From JBLHLB01 sp047618505 (GTDB lineage Bacteria > Planctomycetota > UBA1135 > GCA-002686595): a stretch of DNA of 9,954 bases. The position numbers and the translations under genes are program-made. The stretch covers positions 1-9,954 of the forward strand of contig JBLHLB010000133.1 of NCBI GenBank assembly GCA_047618505.1, in the 5' to 3' direction. Below the pieces are notes generated by a model. That model was not told the DNA's origin. It worked only from the letters and a program-made list of their open reading frames with translations, and ran no database searches. Of the stretch, positions 1-5,827 are shown one piece after another. Numbering within the stretch: the stretch's first letter is position 1; each line of letters begins with the position of its first letter.

Positions 1-1
1 C

Positions 2-592
2 ACCGAACTGCGCGAGATCCTGGGTCCTGTGTCGGATCGCGCAAGGTCAAAGGAGCGCACGCGGCTGCACGCCATCGACCGACAGTGGCTCGCCGCTTCC
101 CCCTTCTGCCTCCTTGCGACTTCCGCGAGCGATGGGACCTGTGATGTGTCGCCGAAGGGTGACCCGGCTGGGTTCGCGCTGGTCCTAGATGACACGACCA
201 TCGCCTTGCCCGAACGGCTCGGGAACAGACGCGCGGATAGCTTTCACAACGTGTTCGAGAATCCCCATGTCGGGTTGATCTTCATGATCCCGGGGAGGGG
301 TGACAGCTTGCGCATCAATGGCACTGCAACACTCGTTCGTGACGCGGAGTTCTTTGACCAACTCGTCGTCAAGGGGCACCGGCCGGCCTTGGCCTTGGTA
401 ATAGAAATCGAGCAGGTCTTCTACCACTGCTCGAAGGCCTTCCTGCGATCGGGCTTGTGGGAACCGGAAAGCTGGGATCCGCTGCAGGCTCCCCCGCGAC
501 CGGTGATTGCTAGGGAGCTGGAGAAGTCCGACATGAGCTTGGAGGAGCTCGAAAAGTACTACGGCGAGCAGTATCGGTCGGGCTTGTATTAG
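2..592 (+). CDS. PPOX-type FMN-binding flavoprotein (pyridoxamine 5'-phosphate oxidase-like, MSMEG_1061-type), 5' partial
   Basis: This is a split-barrel flavoprotein of the pyridoxamine phosphate oxidase superfamily, expected to be cytosolic. Family members bind FMN (some bind F420) and reduce or oxidise small molecules; the substrate here cannot be inferred. The text SPFCLLATSASDG, then DVSPKGDP, the GNRRADSF FMN-phosphate loop and ENPHVGLIFMIPG follow the MSMEG_1061-like subfamily in order, as does the C-terminal HCSKAFLRSGLW segment. A GTG at 29 could serve as a start. However, the same frame is open back to base 2 and encodes TELREILGPVS, which resembles the usual subfamily N-terminus (LREI.G.PS). 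I therefore infer that the gene begins upstream of the window and only its first residues are missing. The C-terminus is complete, with a TAG stop. The next gene on the same strand starts about 125 bp downstream, so an operon is possible but unproven. Confidence 0.88.
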   Translation, partial: TELREILGPVSDRARSKERTRLHAIDRQWLAASPFCLLATSASDGTCDVSPKGDPAGFALVLDDTTIALPERLGNRRADSFHNVFENPHVGLIFMIPGRGDSLRINGTATLVRDAEFFDQLVVKGHRPALALVIEIEQVFYHCSKAFLRSGLWEPESWDPLQAPPRPVIARELEKSDMSLEELEKYYGEQYRSGLY

Positions 593-717
593 GGGCTGCC
601 AAACGATGGCAGGGGTCCTGATTCCGTACAGCCATTTGAGTGCGGACCTACAGAAATCAACGGGAGCCATCTCCCAAGGACCAGGGGAAGAGCCATCCCC
701 CCCTGAGCCCACCTCCC

Positions 718-1053
718 ATGCCCTCCTTTTCAGCTGTATATCCCCGCTGGCTGCGCATCGGTCTTCTGATTGAATTCCTTCTGCCCTCCCTAGTGTGCGC
801 CATTGCCGCGCTGGACCTAGTCGCTCCCCTGGCTCCACTTGCCGGCCCCTTTGCCGCGCGCCTCTATGGGCACAGCTGCGGCATCGACGCACTTCTTCCC
901 GCGGCCGCCGCTGCGCTCCTAGTTACGGGAGTTGCTTGCGTTGTCCTGGCCGTGCGTGTCCGACGCCCATTGGCCCTTGTGCCCCTTGCGCTCCTTTGGT
1001 GGCCGGCCTGGCTGTTCACCGCCTTTGTCTCTGTCGTGAATGCGAGTGAGTAG
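718..1053 (+). CDS. small hypothetical membrane protein
   Basis: I do not recognise a family. From the ATG at 718 the product has 111 residues. It shows three hydrophobic stretches: about residues 11-33 (LRIGLLIEFLLPSLV region), 59-80 (an alanine-rich LLPAAAAALLVTGVACVVLAV) and 84-107 (PLALVPLALLWWPAWLFTAF). It is probably an inner-membrane protein with three helices and no obvious soluble domain. The frame stays open to a GTG at 640, which would add 26 residues. I prefer 718 because the extra stretch (RTYRNQREPSPKDQGKSHPP) is polar and proline-rich, and the ATG directly precedes the first helix. No convincing Shine-Dalgarno sequence precedes either start. The gene is codirectional with the PPOX gene and ends 62 bp from the stop of a convergent membrane protein gene. 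Confidence 0.55.
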   Translation: MPSFSAVYPRWLRIGLLIEFLLPSLVCAIAALDLVAPLAPLAGPFAARLYGHSCGIDALLPAAAAALLVTGVACVVLAVRVRRPLALVPLALLWWPAWLFTAFVSVVNASE

Positions 1054-1107
1054 CAAGAGAGCGAGGTGTCGTTGGACGCTAGCCCCATGCCGCATCGATC
1101 AACGCAT

Positions 1108-1860
1108 GCAGGCATCTACAAACCAGATTGACGCCCCGCCGACACCGGTTCGATCTCCCGTTCGAGATACATCGCAATCACAGCCGCCACCAATGACAGG
1201 GGCCAGGCGAGAACCGCAATCACTGGCGTAAGCAACACGACCGCTAGGAGGGATACGCCAATGGAAGTGACGAGCGGCTTCCACAGGGATCCCTTCCAAA
1301 GCAATGAGAAGGCGAAGGGAACAACCACTAGACAAGAAAGCCCCGCACCAACAAGCATGCTCCCAAGTATCATAGGGTGCGAGAAGGGTGACGATGCATA
1401 GGCCACGTCCGTCGGGGGAAGACTCCAGATGAGAATGACCGTGAAGACAACGGCGACCACGAAGCTCGCAAGCGCGCACAGGAAAACAATGGCGAGGAAC
1501 CTTTGGGCAGGGCGATGGCTTCTCCCGCTGTGCGTCTGGGATTCGGGGGTGAGCCAATTTGCCCTCTCGGTCACACCTCCGGTCTTCCTCTCACTATTCA
1601 TGGGGTCTATGTTGCCCAAATCCCCTCCGGAACGCAGACCTGCCTTTGCAATCTCGCGACGACCGAGTTGTCTCCCATAGGCTCTAGGGAGGCGAAATCG
1701 AAGGATGGTGCGAGTTAAGGGCCTGCTACGGCAATTCAATCAACGGAGGCAAGCATGCCGTCCTCACTCGCGATGGGGTCTACAAGGTTGAGTTCATAGC
1801 GGGCCACGCCCTCGATCTTCACAACGGCTTGGATGGGACCTCGGAGGGAGCCGGGCGATA
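1108..1860. repeat. tandem duplication, left copy (unit A)
   Basis: This segment is homologous in the same orientation to 1964-2785. Its left edge is the 19-mer at 1108-1126, which differs at one base from 1964-1982 and lies just past the stop codons of the two paralogous membrane protein genes. Its right edge is the CGCCCGGCTCC-type block near 1848-1860, matching 2771-2785. Unit A is 69 bp shorter than unit B. Two in-frame gaps account for this exactly: 39 bp inside the membrane protein gene and 30 bp in the tail of the upstream gene. Divergence is substantial (the paralogous proteins look about half identical by eye), so the duplication is old. Confidence 0.8.
1116..1601 (-). CDS. hypothetical four-helix membrane protein, paralogue A
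   Basis: A 161-residue membrane protein of no family I recognise. The first 35 residues are polar, with GGVTER.NWLT and SHRPAQRF. A hydrophobic helix follows (about 36-60), then a short extracytoplasmic loop, a second helix (about 75-100), and a long hydrophobic stretch (about 107-145) that probably forms two more. The C-terminus is short and charged (EREIEPVSAG). It is paralogous to the gene at 1972-2496, sharing GGVTE, NWLT, SHRP.QRF, AGLSCLV.VP.AF and TPVI...AWPLS. I chose the ATG at 1601 because it aligns with the only ATG of the paralogue. The frame is open further, to a TTG at 1739 that overlaps the stop of the preceding remnant. A GGAGGGGA sequence about 20 nt upstream of the ATG lies next to an in-frame TTG, so a slightly earlier start is possible. 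Maintained paralogy with only in-frame gaps argues that the gene is real. Confidence 0.7.
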   Translation of the reverse strand: MNSERKTGGVTERANWLTPESQTHSGRSHRPAQRFLAIVFLCALASFVVAVVFTVILIWSLPPTDVAYASSPFSHPMILGSMLVGAGLSCLVVVPFAFSLLWKGSLWKPLVTSIGVSLLAVVLLTPVIAVLAWPLSLVAAVIAMYLEREIEPVSAGRQSGL

Positions 1861-1924
1861 CGAGTATCCTGCGAACACTCTCGACAGGTGAACGCCGAGG
1901 CCCCGTCTCGAGATTGAAACAGGA
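1736..1924 (-). pseudogene. 3' remnant of a lipoprotein-like gene, unit A
   Basis: This minus-strand frame is open from just after a TAA (1925-1927) to the TGA at 1736-1738 but has no ATG or GTG near its beginning. Its last part reads SPGSLRGPIQAVVKIEG then ARYELNLVDPIASEDG and MLASVD-stop. This matches the end of the gene at 2631-3100, which has SPGSFR, GGPIQVVVTVED, GKELHVVGPFVGIDG and QLASVD-stop. Compared with that copy it lacks ten codons (in frame) and the whole N-terminus. Homology stops near 1860, and the stretch to 1963 has no counterpart in unit B. I infer a gene end carried along by the tandem duplication without its start. The stop sits 135 nt before the ATG of paralogue A, the same spacing as in unit B. 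Confidence 0.6.
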
Positions 1925-1963
1925 TTACGTAGCGATGAAGGCCAGGGCAATCGCGGGAGACCC

Positions 1964-2785
1964 GCAGGCATCTACCAACCAGCCAGCTGCCCCGGAGGGA
2001 TCGGGTAGATATCCCGGGCAACGAACATCGCAAGCACACCTATCACCACCGACAAGGGCCAAGCGAAGATCGTTATCACGGGCGTAAAGAACACGACGAC
2101 CAAGAGACTCGCACCAATGGCAGTACCGAACGATTTCAAGAGGGGCGCTTTCCAAAGTATGGCGAAGGCACATGGCACAATCACTAGACACGAAAGCCCT
2201 GCACAAAAGAGCGAGGCCGGAATCAAGAGAGGGTCCCAAAATGAAGCCTGTCTGTTGGCCTCGCGCGACTGCGCCCAGACAGCAGCCTGTTCACTGCCCT
2301 CGTTCGACTCGGAAAGCGCCCAGTTCAAGGTAATGGAGAATGCAAAGGCGACCACGATGCTCCCAAGCACGCACAGGCAAAGAATGGCGAAGAATCTTTG
2401 GATCGGGCGATGGCTCTTCGCGGCGTACTCTTCAGAACCGGCGGTGAGCCAGTTCATCTTCTCGGTCACACCTCCAGCCTTCTTCTCAATGTCCATGGGC
2501 TCTATGTTGCCGCAAGACTCATCAGAAAGCTGACCTGCCTTCGCAATCTCACAGGCACCGAGTTGTATCGCCTTGGCTCTGGGGATGCGACATCGATCGG
2601 CGGTACGAAGTAGGGCCTTTCAGAGACGATTCAATCAACGGAGGCAAGCTGGCCGTCTATCCCTACGAAGGGGCCCACAACATGGAGTTCCTTCCCAGCC
2701 ATGTCCTCGACTGTGACAACAACTTGGATGGGCCCACCGTTCCCGCAGGTCCGAACCATGATCTCTCGAAAGGAGCCGGGCGATA
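1964..2785. repeat. tandem duplication, right copy (unit B)
   Basis: This is the direct-repeat partner of 1108-1860. It contains the complete paralogue B gene, its 135-nt upstream spacer, and the 3' part of the frameshifted lipoprotein gene. It is longer than unit A by one 39-bp in-frame segment in the membrane protein loop (the EQAAVWAQSREAN region) and one 30-bp in-frame segment (EIMVRTCGNG) in the lipoprotein tail. I see no insertion-sequence ends or target-site duplications flanking either unit. Confidence 0.8.
1972..2496 (-). CDS. hypothetical four-helix membrane protein, paralogue B
   Basis: A 174-residue paralogue of the 1116-1601 product with the same plan. There is a polar N-terminal tail (GGVTEKMNWLT, SHRPIQRF), a first helix at about 35-60, a longer hydrophilic loop (SNEGSEQAAVWAQSREAN), a second helix at about 92-115, and a hydrophobic C-terminal third that probably spans twice. 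The family is unknown to me. The ATG at 2496 is the only standard start in the frame downstream of a TGA (2620-2622). No good Shine-Dalgarno sequence precedes it. The 11-mer GGCAACATAGA followed by SCCC lies directly before the ATG in both paralogues. The stop is 103 bp from the edge of unit A. Probably a membrane-integrated protein of accessory function; a fuller statement is not supportable. Confidence 0.7.
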   Translation of the reverse strand: MDIEKKAGGVTEKMNWLTAGSEEYAAKSHRPIQRFFAILCLCVLGSIVVAFAFSITLNWALSESNEGSEQAAVWAQSREANRQASFWDPLLIPASLFCAGLSCLVIVPCAFAILWKAPLLKSFGTAIGASLLVVVFFTPVITIFAWPLSVVIGVLAMFVARDIYPIPPGQLAGW

Positions 2786-3100
2786 GCGGGAACTGTTTGC
2801 CCCATGTGCCTCTATTGAGCCCAGAGTTGTGATGAGAGAAAGAGAACACCTGAAGACCGGACCCCTGCCGCAACAACGGATTGGGCGGCTGGTCATGCCG
2901 ATGACCGGTGATCGCAGCTCCTTGAGCCGGTACAAGTAGGTCTCCTCGCTATCGTTGAATAGCCGAGAGACAGCGAATGTGTCACCGGGCTCCATCACCC
3001 GTGTCCTCGCCAATGCCAGGTACAGACCCTCCCCCTCCTCCGGCGTGGTTACGCAACCGAATCCAAGGACTAGCGAGAGAACGAGGATGAGTCGATTCAT
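2631..3100 (-). pseudogene. putative lipoprotein gene interrupted by a frameshift
   Basis: The ATG at 3100 follows an AGGCGGA ribosome-binding sequence. It opens a frame with a short hydrophobic signal sequence and a cysteine at residue 16 (LVLGFGC, an imperfect lipobox), then TTPEEGEG and a GDTFAVSRLFNDSEE segment. That frame alone would run to 2663 with an arginine- and cysteine-rich tail. The frame ending at TGA 2631-2633 is the one conserved in the unit A remnant (GPIQ.VV, LASVD-stop), so it is the true C-terminal frame. It is open from about 2948, so the two frames overlap at 2880-2948. A one-base loss there, or an equivalent change, would join them into a protein of about 155 residues, probably a small lipoprotein with a beta-rich domain. 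Family unknown. It could be a pseudogene, an assembly error or, less likely, programmed frameshifting. It lies directly upstream of paralogue B. Confidence 0.55.
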
Positions 3101-3192
3101 GTCGTATCCGCCTGGGGCGTGATTCCGTCAAGGGCAGCTAGTGAGCTGCAGTCGGTTGAGTCGGGGTACAAAACCAGATTCCGCACTGCCCC

Positions 3193-3465
3193 TCACCCCA
3201 GCAAGCCCGTTGCGTCTACACCGAACCAATCACGGAGGATCAAGAGCAAAGGGAAGATCGCCATAAAGATGGGCATGACGACCAGTCCGGCACCGATTGG
3301 GAACAGTGATGCGAACCAGACGATTGCTCCTTCCATCCCTGCCATCACCGCCACAGCCATGACTTTTCGACCGGGTTTCGCGCGCTTCCAGACGTAGACC
3401 CAGCTCGCGATGATCGCCCACCACCAACCCCATCCAATCATGAACATGACAAGGACGTACGCCAT
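3193..3465 (-). CDS. small hypothetical membrane protein (90 residues)
   Basis: Very hydrophobic, with aromatic-rich stretches: residues 3-25 (YVLVMFMIGWGWWWAIIASW), about 35-56 (VMAVAVMAGMEGAIVWFASL) and about 58-79 (GAGLVVMPIFMAIFPLLLIL). A KRAKPGRK loop between the first two is likely cytoplasmic by the positive-inside rule. Three helices therefore fill nearly the whole protein. I recognise no family. The ATG at 3465 is the first start in the frame. The region where a Shine-Dalgarno sequence would sit has none, and a short repeat (3480-3496) lies just upstream. It is codirectional with the lipoprotein gene downstream and the VOC gene upstream, but is separated from both by gaps of 92 and 262 bp. 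Confidence 0.6.
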   Translation of the reverse strand: MAYVLVMFMIGWGWWWAIIASWVYVWKRAKPGRKVMAVAVMAGMEGAIVWFASLFPIGAGLVVMPIFMAIFPLLLILRDWFGVDATGLLG

Positions 3466-3479
3466 GGCAGTGTCATCCA

Positions 3480-3496
3480 GGGGTTAGGGGTTAGGG
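3480..3496. repeat. short GGGGTTA repeat
   Basis: The plus strand reads GGGGTTAGGGGTTAGGG: two full 7-mers plus GGG, with three G-runs. It lies 15-31 bases upstream of the ATG of the 90-residue membrane protein, where that strand carries the C-rich complement. Only three G-runs are present, so a standard intramolecular four-stranded G-quadruplex would need a further run. It is probably a chance or slipped microsatellite. Confidence 0.7.
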
Positions 3497-3528
3497 CCTG
3501 AATCGACTCTGGGCTTCCATCGGGACGC

Positions 3529-3574
3529 TGCAGGGGGCGTACTTCCCTGCAAGCCACAGGAAGGTCTCCTGTGG
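3529..3574 (-). terminator. two adjacent hairpins downstream of the VOC gene
   Basis: The first is TGCAGGG (3529-3535) pairing with CCCTGCA (3545-3551) across a 9-nt loop. The second is CCACAGGA (3554-3561) pairing perfectly with TCCTGTGG (3567-3574) across a 5-nt loop. Both lie in the 262-bp gap after the VOC gene stop and before the next leftward gene. They could end or attenuate transcription from the VOC gene. No T-run follows on the minus strand, so a classical intrinsic terminator is not shown. Confidence 0.35.
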
Positions 3575-3727
3575 GACGTCAGCGCTATTCCTCGTGCCAG
3601 AAGGGAGAGTTCACCCTGCGGGCGTTCGTCAAGACGAGCGACTTTGTTGCAGGGTTTGGCCATGGCGTTCAGCGAAGAGCGTAGCTGCGAGTCCATTCTT
3701 GTTCGTCTCCCCCATGGGGGGCTCCAC

Positions 3728-4090
3728 CTACGGAAGCTGCCAAAGCCCCTGTTGAATTCCCCCGAACATGTAGATCGCGATCTTCCCATGGCCGGGGATT
3801 TCCGAAGGCGGTAGGGCAATTTCAGCACCGAGGTCTGCCGCCGCCTTCGCCGCAGCATCAATGTCAGCCACACGCAGGTAGGTGCGCACGATCGGATCTT
3901 CCGCCACGTGCATGGGGGCACGAATACCGCAGAGCCCGCCGCTGGGTAACTCCGCCACAAAGGCGTGCCCCAACTCGGGCCCGGCCTCCTTGAACTCCCA
4001 GCCGTAGGCAGTGCTGTAGAGACGGCACGCGGCCTCGACATCGGGCGTTACGATTTCGAGGTAGTGGACGGAGTGTTCGACGACGGTCAT
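3728..4090 (-). CDS. VOC (vicinal oxygen chelate / glyoxalase-bleomycin resistance) family protein
   Basis: A 120-residue single-module VOC protein. Members form paired beta-alpha-beta-beta-beta modules that usually chelate a divalent metal and act as isomerases, dioxygenases or binding proteins. The N-terminal HSVHYLEIVTPDVEAACRLYSTAYGWEF is the standard first strand and helix. A second module follows (TYLRVADIDAAAKAAADLGAEI), ending in GKIAIYMFGGIQQGLWQLP, where the family's usual GN.FGL(W/Y)Q ending is recognisable. Histidines 6 and 9 and glutamate 12 are candidate ligands, but I cannot assign the metal set or substrate. An AGGAAT ribosome-binding sequence lies 7 nt before the ATG at 4090, supporting this start. 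The gene stands alone, with non-coding DNA on both sides. Resistance-type functions are not indicated by anything seen here. Confidence 0.88.
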   Translation of the reverse strand: MTVVEHSVHYLEIVTPDVEAACRLYSTAYGWEFKEAGPELGHAFVAELPSGGLCGIRAPMHVAEDPIVRTYLRVADIDAAAKAAADLGAEIALPPSEIPGHGKIAIYMFGGIQQGLWQLP

Positions 4091-4411
4091 TGGTGGATTC
4101 CTGTGTGGCTCGGAGCTCTGAGGTGGAAGGGCTGTCGGCGCTCAGCGATGCGACCGCCTGTCGGCTGGTGCCCAGCCCAGTTGCAAGTCGTGGAGAGGTG
4201 CATGCCGCCCCTTGAAGGCAATCGAGAGTCGGCGACTCCGATACATGGTACTTCGCAACGCCGGTACGGAACCAGGCCCCTCCGCGCCACCTGCTCGAAA
4301 CGAACAGGGGCGGCGCAAGGCGCCGAAGGACGCTCTGCGCCGCCCCTGATCGGTTCGGCTAGGTGGCGGCGGGGAACCTTGGTCCCGCGCCGCGGTTGAG
4401 ACCCCTGGGGG
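4091..4411. other. intergenic region without a supported gene
   Basis: These 321 bases lie between the start of the VOC gene and the stop of the oxidoreductase gene. Both are leftward, so the region should hold the 3' end of one transcript and the promoter of the next. I see one strong hairpin (4305-4348, listed separately) and the VOC ribosome-binding site. No promoter matches the consensus well enough to call. Short open frames here on both strands (for example 4087-4290, minus) have arginine/proline-rich compositions and no family features. Confidence 0.6.
4305..4348 (-). terminator. GC-rich hairpin after the oxidoreductase gene, possible terminator
   Basis: CAGGGGCGGCGCA (4305-4317) pairs perfectly over 13 bp with TGCGCCGCCCCTG (4336-4348). 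The 18-nt loop itself contains the palindrome GGCGCC. CGAA (4301-4304) and TTCG (4354-4357) could extend the stem beyond a small bulge. It begins about 63 nt after the stop of the leftward oxidoreductase gene, the expected place for an operon end. On the minus strand the stem is followed by TTCGTTTCGAG rather than a clear T-run, so Rho-independent action is likely but not certain. Confidence 0.5.
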
Positions 4412-5740
4412 CTAGATGAACTTGTGCTTCCCGGGGATCGGGGGAGCCGACAGGGGCGCAGCGCCCCAGCTGTATTCCTGCGGGCCGAGAACTTCTTGGG
4501 AGTTCAAGGCTTGCTCAAAGGAGACGGTCTGACCCGAATAGGCAGACATGCGAGTCATGATCCCCAGCAACGTGCTGTGGGCCATCCAAACGCCGTCGTT
4601 CATCACGCCGCCAGCGCGGATCGATGCGAACAATTCGTCGTGCTCCTGCTGGTACATGTCGCAGGGAACGTCCTCGGCTGACCAGGGCTCTTCGCCACCG
4701 GTGTTGATCTCGAAGATGCCGCCCCAGGGGTGGATCGTAGCCACGCCCTTCTCGCCATAGACCCAGTCCGAGTTGTCGTTCGAGCAACCGTACATCTGAC
4801 GGGCCATGTGGAAGCCCTTGACGTCGCCCGGATATTCGAAGGTCGCTGAGAAATGGTCATAGATGTTGCCACTCTCTACGCCCTCGCGCGCCTGGCGTCC
4901 GCCGATCGCGGTCACCGAAAGGGGCGCGACGTCTTGCATGGCCCAGGCCATCTTGTCGAGGGAGTGGATCGCCTGCTCCACAACGTGGTCGCCGGACAGC
5001 CAGTCCGTCGCCTGCCAGTTGCGGATGTGCCATTCCATCTCGCTCCAGGGTTCCTGGTACGGCTTGTATTGCACGGGCGCCGCGAGATACGTGCTGTAGA
5101 CCGCACGCAAATCGCCAAGGGCACCGTTGTGGATCTCCTTGTACAGCTCGCGGTACTTGTGGTGGTAGCGCCAGCAGAAGCCAGAGACGAGGTTCAAGCC
5201 CTTCTCTTTAGCCTGGGCGGCGGCGGCCAAGACGCGGCGCACGCCCGGTCCGTCAACGGCCATGGGCTTCTCGCAAAAGATGTGCTTGCCGGCGGCAACT
5301 GCGGCCTCGAGCATCATCGGGCGGAAGTGCGGCGGCGTGGCTAGAAGCACGACATCCACATCGCTGTCGATCAGCTGCTGGAAGGCGTTGAAACCAACGA
5401 AGCGATTCGCATCGCTGACCTGCACGCGATCCTGTCCTTCCTCGCCGAGGGCCTGCTTCAGCACCGCCAGCTTGCTCTCGATCTTGTCGGGGAAGGTGTC
5501 CGCCATCGCCGTCAAGACGACCGTGCCGTTCTCTGCGTTCAGGGCCTGCAACGCAGCCCCCGTCCCGCGACCGCCGCAACCGATCAAGCCAATCTTGATC
5601 ACATCTGCGTCGGTCTTCGGCGCGGCCATACCGGCGCGCGGAAGAATCAAGGGCATGGCAGAGGCGGAGGCGGTTGTAATGAAACCGCGTCGGCTCATAC
5701 CGAAGAGAGGGGAAACGTTTGAGGGGGACTTGCGGGTCAT
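4412..5740 (-). CDS. Tat-exported Gfo/Idh/MocA family NAD(P)-dependent oxidoreductase
   Basis: These enzymes oxidise or reduce sugar and cyclitol hydroxyls with NAD(P), often at C3; the related GH109 group uses the cofactor for glycoside hydrolysis. The 442-residue product starts with a twin-arginine signal (SRRGFI, residues 16-21, then a hydrophobic segment to about A40), so it should be exported folded with its cofactor. The Rossmann domain shows GLIGCGGRG (51-59), an acidic D81 after strand two, LLATPPHF (132-139) and the family's EKP signature at 157-159. The C-terminal domain has SGDHVVEQAIHSLDK (249-263), where H259 sits at the usual catalytic-histidine position. The ATG at 5740 follows a CGGAG ribosome-binding sequence at good spacing; a TTG one codon upstream is unlikely. 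The gene begins 87 bp after the stop of the SUMF1-like gene on the same strand, consistent with an operon. Multi-gene expansions of such Tat-exported enzymes are typical of Planctomycetota. The substrate is unknown. Confidence 0.93.
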   Translation of the reverse strand: MTRKSPSNVSPLFGMSRRGFITTASASAMPLILPRAGMAAPKTDADVIKIGLIGCGGRGTGAALQALNAENGTVVLTAMADTFPDKIESKLAVLKQALGEEGQDRVQVSDANRFVGFNAFQQLIDSDVDVVLLATPPHFRPMMLEAAVAAGKHIFCEKPMAVDGPGVRRVLAAAAQAKEKGLNLVSGFCWRYHHKYRELYKEIHNGALGDLRAVYSTYLAAPVQYKPYQEPWSEMEWHIRNWQATDWLSGDHVVEQAIHSLDKMAWAMQDVAPLSVTAIGGRQAREGVESGNIYDHFSATFEYPGDVKGFHMARQMYGCSNDNSDWVYGEKGVATIHPWGGIFEINTGGEEPWSAEDVPCDMYQQEHDELFASIRAGGVMNDGVWMAHSTLLGIMTRMSAYSGQTVSFEQALNSQEVLGPQEYSWGAAPLSAPPIPGKHKFI

Positions 5741-5827
5741 CAACAGCTCCGGGTGCTCACGTGAGGAGTGAATTCGAGTCGAGGGGCGAGCGAGGCAGCA
5801 GTCTACCCCATGCCCGCCATGTACGGG

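Noticed and set aside
185..892. 235-codon minus-strand open frame
   Set aside because: It is antisense to the PPOX gene and part of the next gene. It is arginine-rich, with no family motif.
1925..2239. minus-strand frame resembling the frame at 1099-1557
   Set aside because: The resemblance between the two frames follows from the DNA duplication of the membrane protein genes. Both lack membrane or domain features and have shadow-like composition.
2398..2613. plus-strand frames at 1503-1718 and 2398-2613 that resemble each other
   Set aside because: They are antisense to the duplicated leader and gene start. The similarity is explained by the tandem repeat and not by a conserved product.
3480..3496. 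telomere or replicon end
   Set aside because: There are only two and a half repeat units, located internally between genes with normal flanking sequence.
3709..3721. CCCCCATGGGGG palindrome near the end of the VOC gene
   Set aside because: It is a short self-complementary stretch with only a 2-nt centre, too tight for a stable hairpin, and without other context.
3484..4041. 185-codon minus-strand open frame
   Set aside because: It overlaps the VOC gene in another frame on the same strand. The VOC frame has clear family motifs and a ribosome-binding site; this one is arginine/proline/serine-rich.
4853..5344. 163-codon plus-strand open frame
   Set aside because: It is antisense to the Gfo/Idh/MocA gene.
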